Assembly: GCA_030606465.1 (NCBI GenBank)
Contig: JAUWGL010000002.1
Location: forward strand, 1 to 17,621
From: Thermoplasmata archaeon
GTDB taxonomy: Archaea; Thermoplasmatota; E2; DHVEG-1
Length of the DNA: 17,621 nt
Direction: 5' to 3'
Shown here piece after piece: positions 1 through 6,942 of this stretch. Made by a program: the position numbers and the translations under genes. Within the stretch, counting starts at the first letter, position 1, and the number at the start of each line of letters is the position of its first letter. The notes under the pieces are model-generated. The model worked only from the letters and a program-made list of their open reading frames with translations. It was not told where the DNA came from and made no database searches.

Positions 1-792
1 AGCATAGGGGTTGTCATTCCCCATATAAACAGAAATCTTGAATTCTATATCTATCCCAAGTTTATGCAACATATACCCAAGAAGTATAGTCCCTGGGTTA
101 ATATTAAGAACTTGCTTCACACTATAATTAGTATAATAATAAAGGAGTTCGTCCACCCATTTGATTGGATGATCATTTGGTTGACCAACTCCTCCAAAAT
201 ATCCCGTTATCGTCTCAGGGCCTCCTAGATGGATGTTGGAACCATCAGTACCCTTAGTGTCAAGTGTTTCACACCAACTTGCTCCAAGAATTTGCATAGC
301 GGCTGTCATTGCCAGTAGGTCGTTGTCTTCCTCTTGTTCTTTCATACGTCTTACCCTTATAAAACGACCAGGCATCAGTTCACCTTTCTCTACTGCCTGG
401 CGTGCTTGGATCATAAAGAACGGAAAATACTGACAGGCACTTATTTCCAAGGTGATCGCGAAATCTTCGTTGAATTTCATTTCTTTAACCTTGTCACCTA
501 GGATTTTTTTGCGGTATTCATCAACAGTAATAAAAGCTCCTTTATCTCTCTGCTCTATAAGCCACTCTAAGTCTTTCAAATATGGAGAGTTCTTCTCCTT
601 TAACCTTGTCATTAGGTTCTCCACCTTGCCCGCTTCTCTAGCCTTCTGGTTTATCTCTTCAGGTCCACCATATTTATCAACCACGGCTAAAAGATCGTTG
701 ACTAATTTGTTATCTGGATCCATCAAAAAATCGTTTATTTCATCTAACCTTTTATCCTCTATAGCTAGTTTACTTCGCATATCCATAGACAT
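1..792 (-). CDS. Uncharacterised archaeal protein, possibly DUF2193-like (5' part only)
   Basis: A minus-strand frame stays open for 264 codons from an ATG at 792 to the left window edge, so the C-terminus is missing. The start is supported by GGGAGG at 806-801, eight bases upstream; in-frame ATGs at 786 and 780 are alternatives. The first ~100 residues look helical and charged. A better-ordered part follows, with the motifs EISACQYFPFF, MPGRFIRVRRMKEQE, ETLDTKGTDGSNIHLGGPE, GYFGGVGQPND and NPGTILLGYML. These Gly/Asp-rich motifs suggest an enzyme or a ligand-binding fold. From memory they resemble the DUF2193 family of methanogens and relatives, but I cannot confirm this. No signal peptide or transmembrane segment is visible. 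It is transcribed divergently from the thiamine-binding gene. The function is unknown. Confidence 0.75.
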   Translation of the reverse strand, partial: MSMDMRSKLAIEDKRLDEINDFLMDPDNKLVNDLLAVVDKYGGPEEINQKAREAGKVENLMTRLKEKNSPYLKDLEWLIEQRDKGAFITVDEYRKKILGDKVKEMKFNEDFAITLEISACQYFPFFMIQARQAVEKGELMPGRFIRVRRMKEQEEDNDLLAMTAAMQILGASWCETLDTKGTDGSNIHLGGPETITGYFGGVGQPNDHPIKWVDELLYYYTNYSVKQVLNINPGTILLGYMLHKLGIDIEFKISVYMGNDNPYA

Positions 793-850
793 GTATTATT
801 CCTCCCTTATATCACAACTTTAAAGCTGTGGATGGCAAATAAAAACAGCG

Positions 851-860
851 TTATAAATAA
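851..860. promoter_or_regulatory. Possible TATA element in divergent intergenic region
   Basis: TTATAAATAA lies in the 180-bp gap between the leftmost minus-strand gene and the thiamine-binding gene and is TATA-like on both strands. For the minus-strand gene it would place transcription start near 830, about 35 bases before its ATG. For the plus-strand gene it is rather far upstream. A second AT-rich element, TTAATTAA near 933-940, is better spaced for the plus gene. Assigned by eye. Confidence 0.3.
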
Positions 861-972
861 TGTTTGGTTCACTATAATCCGTAAGACCTACTCAATTCCC
901 GTACTGCTCTTCGTTTTCAGATTTGCAGAAAGTTAATTAAGCAGGTTATCTGTTGATATTATGGAGGTTAAA

Positions 973-1257
973 ATGATTATCTCACAACTTAGTATAGCTC
1001 CTGTTGGAAAAGGTACTAGTGTAAGTAAATACGTTAAATTAGTTATCGAGACTCTAGAGAAAGAAAATGTAAAATTTGAAACAAATGCAATGGCAACAGT
1101 GATTGAAACAGATGATTTAGACACTCTATTTAGCGTTGTTCAAAAGGCACATAATGCTGTTGTAAAAGCAGGAGCAGAACGTGTAATAACTGAGTTGAAG
1201 ATAGATGATAGAAAAGACAAAAATGCAACAACGGAATCAAAGTTAGGTGCTCTTTAA
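973..1257 (+). CDS. MTH1187-family thiamine-binding protein
   Basis: A 94-residue protein that starts MIISQLSIAPVGKGTSVSKY, the characteristic opening of the MTH1187/YkoF-like (PF01910, formerly DUF77) family. These are small ferredoxin-like-fold proteins that oligomerise and bind thiamine or related compounds. Length and the central segment with Val/Glu strands match the family. I chose ATG at 973 over the in-frame ATG at 961 because GGAGGT at 963-968 overlaps the earlier codon and sits four bases before the later one, as a ribosome binding site should. The next gene downstream, 70 bases away, starts a thiamine-diphosphate-dependent oxidoreductase operon. A role in holding or sensing thiamine for that enzyme is therefore attractive but inferred. 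It has no membrane segment and is presumably cytosolic. Confidence 0.88.
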   Translation: MIISQLSIAPVGKGTSVSKYVKLVIETLEKENVKFETNAMATVIETDDLDTLFSVVQKAHNAVVKAGAERVITELKIDDRKDKNATTESKLGAL

Positions 1258-1327
1258 TAATTCATATTTAAGTTTTCAAAACAGTTATATGTAACATTTT
1301 CATTCCGAGTTTTGGGAAGGTATTATT

Positions 1328-1903
1328 GTGTTGTCAAAAGATTTAGTTGAAATTGTTTTTCATGGACGTGGCGGACAGGGTTCGGTCACAGCAGCAAATC
1401 TATTTGTAGCAGCAGCTTTAAAGGATGGTAATAAAGGTGTCCAGGCGTTTCCGTTTTTTGGTGCAGAAAGACGTGGTGCACCTGTTAGAGCATTTGCTCG
1501 TATTTCTGGAGATGAAATACATCTTCGAAGTGAAATTTATACTCCGGACATTGTTATCGTGCTTGATGAGAGTATTATGGATATGGTAGATGTTCTTAAG
1601 GGTTTGAAGAAGAATGGAAGGATTTTAATTAATACAACAAAAAATCCTAAAGATTTTGATTTTTCAAAAAAATATGACGTTGCAACAGTTGATGCTACGA
1701 GCATTGCACTTAAACATGAAATTCTTGTTGGTGGAATTCCTGTTGTAAATACACCAATTCTAGGTGCTGTTCCAAAGATATTTGATAGAGTAACTCTCAA
1801 ATCAATACAAGATACAGTAAAGGATAAATGGAAAGGCGAACAAGGAAACAAAAATGTAAAAGCAACTCAGGACGCATACGATGGTGTGGAGGTGGACTTT
1901 TGA
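1328..1903 (+). CDS. porC: 2-oxoacid:ferredoxin oxidoreductase, gamma subunit
   Basis: This 191-residue protein is the gamma subunit of a pyruvate/2-oxoisovalerate-type ferredoxin oxidoreductase, which decarboxylates 2-oxoacids to acyl-CoA while reducing ferredoxin. The family signature is at the N-terminus (FHGRGGQGSVTAANLF, then FPFFGAERRGAPVRAFARIS). It is followed by a Rossmann-like core with PDIVIVLDES and a late GAVPKI segment. The start is a GTG at 1328, preceded by GGAAGGT at 1315-1321; a TTG at 1331 is possible. Its stop codon overlaps the start of the delta subunit gene (TTGA), so the two are translationally coupled. An AT-rich stretch near 1266-1275 may supply its own promoter, or it may be read through from the thiamine-binding gene. 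Pyruvate versus branched-chain specificity cannot be decided from sequence alone. Confidence 0.92.
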   Translation: MLSKDLVEIVFHGRGGQGSVTAANLFVAAALKDGNKGVQAFPFFGAERRGAPVRAFARISGDEIHLRSEIYTPDIVIVLDESIMDMVDVLKGLKKNGRILINTTKNPKDFDFSKKYDVATVDATSIALKHEILVGGIPVVNTPILGAVPKIFDRVTLKSIQDTVKDKWKGEQGNKNVKATQDAYDGVEVDF

Positions 1904-2172
1904 AGAAATACGATGTTGTTACAACGATTTCTTATCCTAAAAAAGGAGCTATGGGTAAAACTGGTACTTGGAGAGTTTTCAGACCAATTCTTGACAAAGT
2001 AAAATGTGTTAAATGTCTCAGATGTTGGATTTATTGTCCCGAAGCTACAGTCATTAGAAACAAAGATGATACTGTGGATATTGATTATGAATATTGCAAA
2101 GGTTGCGGGATATGTGCTAATGTGTGTAAGGTGAAGGCTATTACTATGGAAAGGGAGGGAAAGAAAAAATGA
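1900..2172 (+). CDS. porD: 2-oxoacid:ferredoxin oxidoreductase, delta (ferredoxin-like) subunit
   Basis: A 90-residue electron-transfer subunit with two ferredoxin-type [4Fe-4S] motifs, CVKCLRCWIYCPE and CKGCGICANVCK, each C-x2-C-x2-C-x3-C followed by Pro/Lys. It passes electrons from the thiamine-diphosphate site to free ferredoxin. The start is best placed at a TTG (1900-1902), because GGAGGTGG at 1888-1895 lies four bases before it and the family normally begins just before the lysine/tyrosine-rich segment seen here. Longer versions starting at 1828 read through the 3' end of the gamma gene in another frame and add an unlikely Arg/Lys-rich tail. It overlaps the gamma stop (TTGA) and the alpha start (ATGA). 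Confidence 0.92.
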   Translation: MKKYDVVTTISYPKKGAMGKTGTWRVFRPILDKVKCVKCLRCWIYCPEATVIRNKDDTVDIDYEYCKGCGICANVCKVKAITMEREGKKK

Positions 2173-3326
2173 GTGTAATGATTGATACTGGTAATTATAT
2201 CGCTGCGAAGGCTGCAGTTATGGCACGTCCAGCTGTGGTCCCTGCTTATCCTATTACTCCTCAGACTACACTCGTGGAAGGTATTGCTAACTATGTGAAA
2301 ACTGGTGAGTTCAAAGGTGAATATATTTGTGTTGAGAGTGAACATTCTGCAATGGCTGCTTGTATTGGTGCTAGTGCAACAGGTGTTAGAACATTTACAG
2401 GAACTTCTTCCCATGGGTTGTTACTTATGCATGAGATGCTTCATTGGGCTGCTCTTGCGCGTCTTCCTATTGTTATGTGTAATATTAACCGTGTTGTTGG
2501 TCCAGGTTGGAATATTTGGACAGATGAAAATGATTCAATCAGTCAGCGTGATACAGGTTGGATTCAGTTTTATTGTAGTAGTAATCAAGAGATTTTTGAT
2601 ACAGTTATTCAGTCATTCAAGCTTGCCGAACATGAAAAAGTACAACTACCAGTTATGATTAGTTATAATGCTTTTATTTTATCTCATACTTCAATGCCGG
2701 TTTATGTTCCTGATCAAAAAGACGTTGATAATTTCATTCCCAAACGCATACCAAAATGGAAGCTTGACGTTGATAACCCAATAACTTTTGGTAACATTAT
2801 TCTACCTGCAGCATATGAAAAAGTTAGAAAAGATATGCAGGACTCACAAGAGTATGCAAAAAAACTTATTCCCGAAATATCAAAGGAATGGAAAAAACAA
2901 TTTGGCAGGCATCATGGTGATCTATTAGAACTTTACAAGTGCGAAGATGCTGGGTATATTCTTCTTTCAATGGGTGCGATTGGTGCTGAAAGTAAAGTAT
3001 CAATTGACAATCTTAGAAAAGAAGGAATTAAAATTGGTTTAGCACGTGTTAGATGTTTTAGACCCTTCCCCCGTGAAGAAGTTTTGAAACTGGGTAAACA
3101 AGCTGATTTGATTGTTATTGATAGAAATATTTCTGTTGGTATGGAGGGGGCCGTTTTTACTGAGGTTAAAGCAGCATTATACAATAATTCAGACGCTAAA
3201 GCATACGGTTTTATTGCTGGTCTTGGCGGAAAAGATGTAACATTTGGTGACATAGAAAAAATGTGTAAAAAGGTTGTAAATGGTAAAGCAAAACAATTAG
3301 AATGGTTTGGTTTTGAGGGGGTGTAA
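2169..3326 (+). CDS. porA: 2-oxoacid:ferredoxin oxidoreductase, alpha subunit
   Basis: A 385-residue catalytic alpha subunit. The N-terminal pyrimidine-binding domain carries YPITPQT at residues 27-33 and ESEHSAM at 56-62, whose glutamate is expected to contact the thiamine diphosphate pyrimidine ring. It continues through the conserved SSHGLLLMHEMLHWAA and NRVVGPGWNIW blocks and SQRDTGW near 125-131. The C-terminal half has the transketolase-C-like fold (LLSMGAIGAE, VRCFRPFP, DRNISVGMEGAVF). The length is normal for the family. ATG overlaps the delta stop codon (ATGA), with GGGAGGG upstream. Codon use is T-ending in the first ~180 codons and more A-rich later, with no sign of a break. Highly similar alpha subunits exist for pyruvate and for 2-oxoisovalerate, so the symbol is generic. 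Confidence 0.93.
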   Translation: MSVMIDTGNYIAAKAAVMARPAVVPAYPITPQTTLVEGIANYVKTGEFKGEYICVESEHSAMAACIGASATGVRTFTGTSSHGLLLMHEMLHWAALARLPIVMCNINRVVGPGWNIWTDENDSISQRDTGWIQFYCSSNQEIFDTVIQSFKLAEHEKVQLPVMISYNAFILSHTSMPVYVPDQKDVDNFIPKRIPKWKLDVDNPITFGNIILPAAYEKVRKDMQDSQEYAKKLIPEISKEWKKQFGRHHGDLLELYKCEDAGYILLSMGAIGAESKVSIDNLRKEGIKIGLARVRCFRPFPREEVLKLGKQADLIVIDRNISVGMEGAVFTEVKAALYNNSDAKAYGFIAGLGGKDVTFGDIEKMCKKVVNGKAKQLEWFGFEGV

Positions 3327-3330
3327 TCTT

Positions 3331-4236
3331 ATGGCAATAAAGAATTTACCAAGAGAGGAATGCTATCTGCCGGGTAGTGCTGCTTGTCCAGGATGTCCAG
3401 CGACAATGGCTTTACGTATTACTTTTAAAGCATTAGGCAAAAACACTATGATGATTGTTCCTGCCTGTTGTACAGCAGTTATTGAAAGCCTGCATCCGCA
3501 TACTTCTTTTGATATCCCTACTATGAATATTGCATTTGAAGCTGCGGCAGCTGGTGCAAGTGGTGTCGAGGCAGGACTTAGAATGCAAGGTAAAACTGAT
3601 ACAACTGTTGTTGCATGGGCGGGAGATGGAGGAACCTATGATATTGGGATTCAAGCATTATCTGGTGCATTAGAACGAGGTACTAACTTTATCTATATAT
3701 GTTATAATAATGAAATATATTCTAATACAGGTATTCAACGAAGTGGCGCAACACCTTATGGAGCATGGACCACGACAACAGTTGGTGGAAAAACAGAGTT
3801 TAGAAAGGAAATGGGAGAGATAATCCAGGCTCATCACATACCTTATGCTGCTCAAACATGTATTGCATATCCTGAGGATATGTATAAAAAACTGGTAAAA
3901 GCAAAAGGAATCAAAGGTCCTAAATACATCGAGATAATGGCACCATGTCCACCAGGATGGCGTTTTTCAATGGAAAAAACAGTTGAAATGGGAACAATGG
4001 CTGTTGAAACTGGTGCATGGGCATTGTATGAAGTTGAAAATGATAAAGTAACATTCAATGGTAAAAGTAAACTAATCCTTGAGAAGAAGATTGAACGTAA
4101 ACCAATTGAAGATTGGATTAAACATCAAGGTCGTTTTAGACATCTATTTAAACCAAAAAAAGATGTTAAAAGGATAAAAACCATTGAAGATCACATTGAT
4201 CTGATATGGGAACGATATAGGAAACGTCACCTATAA
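3331..4236 (+). CDS. porB: 2-oxoacid:ferredoxin oxidoreductase, beta (thiamine-diphosphate-binding) subunit
   Basis: A 301-residue subunit that binds the diphosphate of thiamine through Mg2+ and carries the proximal [4Fe-4S] cluster. The diphosphate motif is visible as GDGGTYDIG (GDG at 98-100) closing with NN at 126-127. Cluster cysteines are probably Cys19 and Cys22 (CPGC), Cys46 or Cys47, and Cys206 (MAPCPPGW). The TGIQRSGATPYGAWTTTT segment is typical. I chose ATG 3331 over an upstream in-frame TTG at 3307, because GAGGGGGTG at 3315-3323 lies at the right distance and the earlier start would fall inside the alpha gene. The gene starts 4 bases after the alpha stop and closes the gamma-delta-alpha-beta operon order common in archaea. 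Confidence 0.93.
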   Translation: MAIKNLPREECYLPGSAACPGCPATMALRITFKALGKNTMMIVPACCTAVIESLHPHTSFDIPTMNIAFEAAAAGASGVEAGLRMQGKTDTTVVAWAGDGGTYDIGIQALSGALERGTNFIYICYNNEIYSNTGIQRSGATPYGAWTTTTVGGKTEFRKEMGEIIQAHHIPYAAQTCIAYPEDMYKKLVKAKGIKGPKYIEIMAPCPPGWRFSMEKTVEMGTMAVETGAWALYEVENDKVTFNGKSKLILEKKIERKPIEDWIKHQGRFRHLFKPKKDVKRIKTIEDHIDLIWERYRKRHL

Positions 4237-4272
4237 ATCGGAGTGTGAAAAAAAGTATGGAGGCTAAAGTAA

Positions 4273-4830
4273 ATGTATGCAAAGGAAATGGTGAAACAGA
4301 GCCTCCCCCTACTTATATTCTGCGGATTAGGCGGTATTGTTGCTGGTAGCACTCTTGGTGTGATGAGAGATCTTCTTGAAAGTATCCCTGGTCTTATTGT
4401 TGTTATTCCAGCAATTATTGCAATGCGTGGTAACATTAGTACTGCTTTTGGTTCCAGGTTGGGTTCAGCGTATCATCTTGGTGTTATTGATGCTGATAAT
4501 TTGTGGAATGAGGAGCTTAAGCAGAATATCATTGGCTCCCTTGTTTTGAGTTTTTTTATTTCAATTATTGTTGGAGTCCTTGCGTATGTTACTACGATTT
4601 TTTTCTTTAAAATTAACCCGGATCCTGTGAAGCTTATTGTTATTGTTCTTATCGCTGGCATTGTGTCTGCTGTGATTCTTACTTTGATGACAGTTGTGAT
4701 TATTTATGCTGTTTTCAAACGTGGATATGATCCTGATAATACTACTGGTCCTGCGTTGGCTACTTTTGGTGACATTGTTACTATGCTTTGTATATTTGGT
4801 AGTGCTGTTTTAGTGGAGGGGGTATTATGA
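4273..4830 (+). CDS. MgtE-type divalent cation transporter, half-size subunit 1
   Basis: A 185-residue membrane protein equal to just the transmembrane (C-terminal) domain of MgtE/SLC41 magnesium transporters, without the cytosolic N and CBS domains of bacterial MgtE. About five hydrophobic segments are visible. Conserved motifs are PAIIAMRGNISTAFGSRLGS (residues 46-65) and DPDNTTGPALATFGD (153-167). Asp167 aligns with the ion-selectivity aspartate in TM5 of Thermus MgtE. GGAGG at 4259-4263 precedes the ATG by nine bases. It begins 36 bases after the oxidoreductase beta gene and overlaps the second MgtE-like gene (ATGA), so co-transcription is likely. Two different halves probably make the dimer that one protein makes in bacteria. 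Mg2+ as substrate is inferred from the family. Confidence 0.9.
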   Translation: MYAKEMVKQSLPLLIFCGLGGIVAGSTLGVMRDLLESIPGLIVVIPAIIAMRGNISTAFGSRLGSAYHLGVIDADNLWNEELKQNIIGSLVLSFFISIIVGVLAYVTTIFFFKINPDPVKLIVIVLIAGIVSAVILTLMTVVIIYAVFKRGYDPDNTTGPALATFGDIVTMLCIFGSAVLVEGVL

Positions 4831-5397
4831 TTTATAGCTGGAAAAAAATAGTTAGACATGGTTTGCCTTTGCTTACGGTATGTGTTCTTATTGAGATATT
4901 TGCTGGTCAGATATTGCAAGGAAAACAAGAAACCTTGGTTTTATTTCCGATTTTTCTTATTTCTATTCCAGTGATTAATGGTGTAGGAGGTAATATTGGT
5001 AGTGTTCTTGGTGCTCGTTTAGCTTCTGGTTTACATGTTGGTTATATTAATATTAGTATTAAGGATGAAGAAATGCGTTCTAATTTTTTTATTTCTATTA
5101 TTATGGGAATTATAATTTATTTTATTCTTAGTTTGATTATTTATTTTTCTTATTTTTTTGTTTTATCTAGTAATAATATTAGTTTTGATCTTAGTTTATT
5201 TGTGTTTGTTTTTATTGTTACTGTTGCTGGTTTTTTACTTGTTTTTATTGTTTCAATTGCTAGTATTTTTACTGCTTTTTGGTCTTTTAAAAAAAGGTCT
5301 TGATCCTGATGATATGGTTTCGCCTGTTGTTACTACTGTTGGTGATGTGATGGGTATTGTGTTTTTGTTTTTGTTGATTGGGTTAGTAGGAATATAA
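4827..5397 (+). CDS. MgtE-type divalent cation transporter, half-size subunit 2, frameshifted at an A7 tract
   Basis: The first frame (4827-5303) encodes a paralogue of the preceding transporter, with NGVGGNIGSVLGARLASG at residues 51-68. It then reads FKKRS and stops at TGA 5301-5303. In the +1 frame, from GGT at 5296, the missing family C-terminus continues to TAA at 5395: GLDPDDMVSPVVTTVGDVMG plus a final hydrophobic helix. Joining the frames at the run of seven A (5289-5295) gives 189 residues, matching the 185 of its neighbour. The restored Asp173 is the equivalent of the selectivity aspartate; the in-frame product lacks it and TM5. ATG overlaps the upstream stop, with GGAGGGGGT at 4815-4823. 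The gene may be a sequencing error, a recent mutation, or expressed through slippage (removal of one A, or +1 shifting). The region is very T-rich. Confidence 0.8.
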
Positions 5398-5398
5398 T

Positions 5399-5408
5399 CC
5401 TTTTTTTT
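5399..5408 (+). terminator. Probable archaeal T-tract terminator after the MgtE pair
   Basis: CC followed by eight T residues begins immediately after the stop codon at 5395-5397. Archaeal RNA polymerase terminates at such oligo-T tracts without needing a hairpin. It would end the thiamine-binding/oxidoreductase/MgtE transcript. Confidence 0.55.
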
Positions 5409-5503
5409 ATAGGTTTATACTGTGGTTAAAACATTATTATAGAGTTAAATTAACTGTTATAGATAGCGAAGGCTTTGCATGTCGTGTAATACATGTACAT
5501 TTT

Positions 5504-5528
5504 ATGTAAAAATTAATTAGTTTTACAT
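5504..5528. repeat. Inverted repeat, candidate operator
   Basis: ATGTAAAA (5504-5511) and TTTTACAT (5521-5528) are perfect reverse complements around a nine-base AT-rich centre. A dyad of this size would suit a dimeric DNA-binding regulator of the adjacent transporter or regulator genes. Being AT-only apart from the G/C pair, it could also be a chance palindrome in AT-rich DNA. Confidence 0.4.
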
Positions 5529-5611
5529 ACTCTTTTCCGATAATTATTTATTTTACCTTGTTATTTAGTGATTAAACAAAGGGTATCAAATTGATCAAGT
5601 TAATATCCGTT

Positions 5612-5620
5612 GATAAAAAT
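5612..5620 (+). promoter_or_regulatory. Possible TATA box for the PhoU-TrkA_C operon
   Basis: GATAAAAAT lies about 70 bases before the ATG at 5687. With the usual ~26-base spacing, transcription would start near 5642 and give a ~45-base leader containing the GGAG ribosome binding site at 5673-5676. Assigned by eye only. Confidence 0.3.
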
Positions 5621-5686
5621 ACTGGGATTCAATTTTTTTTACTACTTTTAGGAAATAATATTTTATTAAATTGGAGTAGTTAAAAT

Positions 5687-6346
5687 ATGGCAGGTAAAAA
5701 AAGAAGAAGTATTTTTGGTAGGGTGCAACGAACGCCTAAATGGAAAAAAGAAGAATTCAGTGAGATTGAGTATGAACCAACTTCTGTGAAGGAGTTATTG
5801 ACAGAGATGAAAGACATCTCTGAGCTTATTATTGATCTGGCATATTCTGCTGTTCTCTTTGATAATGAGGAAATCGCTGAGGAGGTAAAGTATCTTGAGG
5901 TACGTATGGACAAGTTGAACTATGATATCCGTATGATGGCGATGATGGCAGCTCGAACAAAAGAAGATGCAGAACAACTAGCTGGTATATTACAGGTTGC
6001 TGAGGCAGCTGAAAGTATTTCAAATGCTGCTGGTGATATTGTAATGATGTTGACGGATAAAACTAGACCTATATTACCTGAGATTTTAAGTAAGGCTGAT
6101 GAAAAACTATTTCGAATTAAGGTTTCTAAAAATTCGAAGGCATGTGAACAGAAAATTGGTGACCTCAAGGTAGAATCTGAGACAGGTATGAGAATTATAG
6201 CAATACGCAGGGAGAATTGTTGGATATACAACCCAAGATCCGATTCAAACATAAAGGCTGATGACTGGCTCATTATTCGTGGGACTGATGAAGGACATGA
6301 TGATCTTAATAAATTTTTAAAAGGAGAACTGGAGGACTTGGAATGA
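5687..6346 (+). CDS. PhoU-TrkA_C domain protein 1, probable ion-transport regulator
   Basis: A 219-residue cytosolic protein. It has a basic N-terminal tail (MAGKKRRSIFGR), a helical PhoU-like domain at about residues 32-125 (ELIIDLAYSAVLFDNEEIAE, AEAAESISNAAGDIV) and a TrkA_C/RCK_C domain at about 138-215 (FRIKVSKNSKACEQKIGDLK, SETGMRIIAIRRE, DDWLIIRGT). This architecture corresponds to the archaeal COG3273-type proteins. TrkA_C domains sense small ligands in K+ and other ion channels, and PhoU domains are helical dimerisation/regulatory modules. Position just after the MgtE pair suggests it gates or senses for that transporter; this is inference. GGAG at 5673-5676 precedes the ATG. It overlaps the next gene by ATGA, so the two products are made together and may form a heterodimer. 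Confidence 0.88.
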   Translation: MAGKKRRSIFGRVQRTPKWKKEEFSEIEYEPTSVKELLTEMKDISELIIDLAYSAVLFDNEEIAEEVKYLEVRMDKLNYDIRMMAMMAARTKEDAEQLAGILQVAEAAESISNAAGDIVMMLTDKTRPILPEILSKADEKLFRIKVSKNSKACEQKIGDLKVESETGMRIIAIRRENCWIYNPRSDSNIKADDWLIIRGTDEGHDDLNKFLKGELEDLE

Positions 6347-6924
6347 GAGAAAAAACAGCGGAAGATATTGTACTGGAGATCAAAGATAAATCAGAGCTTA
6401 TGATTGATCTTGCATATTCATCATTGTTGTATGATAATGAAACCATTGCAAAAGAAGTATATGATTTAGAAGATTTGATTGACAAACTTTATCAAAACAT
6501 TCAGAGAATAACTCTCGAACAGGTTAAAAACAAAAAATTGAGTATAAACGATGCTTTATCATTACTGCGGCTTGCGAAATGCGGGGAGGAAATATCTGAT
6601 GCAGCTCAGGAAATAGCTGATGTTGAACTAAGAGATGTAGAACTACATCCTATTCTTAAAATGAGTATCCGTGAATCCGATGTAGTATTCACACGGATAC
6701 AAGTTAACCCTCAATCGATACTATGTGGTAAAACACTTGACGAACTTAAACTTGAAAGTGAAACAGGTATGCAGGTTATAGCAATGCGTCATCAGGATAA
6801 ATGGATTTATGGGCCTAATAAGAATGCAAGAATTGACTCTGAGGATATTCTTTTTGCAAAAGGACCGGAAGATGGTGAGAAACATCTCATTGATCTTGCA
6901 ACAGGTAAAACAGATAAAATATAG
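6343..6924 (+). CDS. PhoU-TrkA_C domain protein 2, probable ion-transport regulator
   Basis: A 193-residue paralogue of the preceding protein without the basic tail. The PhoU-like helical part covers about residues 8-100 (KSELMIDLAYSSLLYDNETI, CGEEISDAAQEIADVEL). The TrkA_C part covers about 112-190 (VVFTRIQVNPQSILCGKTLD, SETGMQVIAMRHQDKWIYGP, EDILFAKGPEDG). The start ATG overlaps the upstream stop, and GGAGG lies shortly before it. The parallel with two half-size MgtE genes next door suggests two transporter halves served by two regulator halves. It ends 16 bases before the convergent pantoate kinase gene. Confidence 0.88.
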   Translation: MREKTAEDIVLEIKDKSELMIDLAYSSLLYDNETIAKEVYDLEDLIDKLYQNIQRITLEQVKNKKLSINDALSLLRLAKCGEEISDAAQEIADVELRDVELHPILKMSIRESDVVFTRIQVNPQSILCGKTLDELKLESETGMQVIAMRHQDKWIYGPNKNARIDSEDILFAKGPEDGEKHLIDLATGKTDKI

Positions 6925-6934
6925 CACCATTAAA

Positions 6935-6942
6935 TTTTTTTT
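6935..6942 (+). terminator. T8 tract ending the PhoU-TrkA_C operon
   Basis: Eight T residues follow 10 bases after the plus-strand stop codon and run into the stop codon of the convergent pantoate kinase gene. This is a typical archaeal oligo-T terminator position. Confidence 0.5.

Larger units (their letters stand above)
5398..5686. other. Intergenic region between the MgtE pair and the PhoU-TrkA_C pair
   Basis: No coding frame of note is present. The stretch holds the oligo-T tract at its left end, an inverted repeat at 5504-5528, a small palindrome TTGATCAA at 5591-5598, a second T8 run at 5633-5640 and a TATA-like element near 5612-5620. It looks like a terminator plus a regulated promoter for the downstream operon. 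Confidence 0.5.

Noticed and set aside
233..823. Two plus-strand open frames (233-433 and 452-823).
   Set aside because: They lie opposite the continuous 264-codon minus-strand gene, which has a good ribosome binding site and motif-rich sequence. The plus-strand translations are Ser/Leu/Ile-rich shadows.
1828..1899. N-terminal extension of the delta subunit starting at 1828.
   Set aside because: It overlaps the gamma gene in another frame, has no ribosome binding site and adds an unfamily-like Arg/Lys/Cys tail. TTG at 1900 is preceded by GGAGGTGG.
5285..5296. Classical -1 programmed frameshift site at T4A7G.
   Set aside because: The run resembles a -1 slippery heptamer, but the conserved C-terminus lies in the +1 frame. 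A -1 shift would not restore the protein; loss of one A or a +1 event would.
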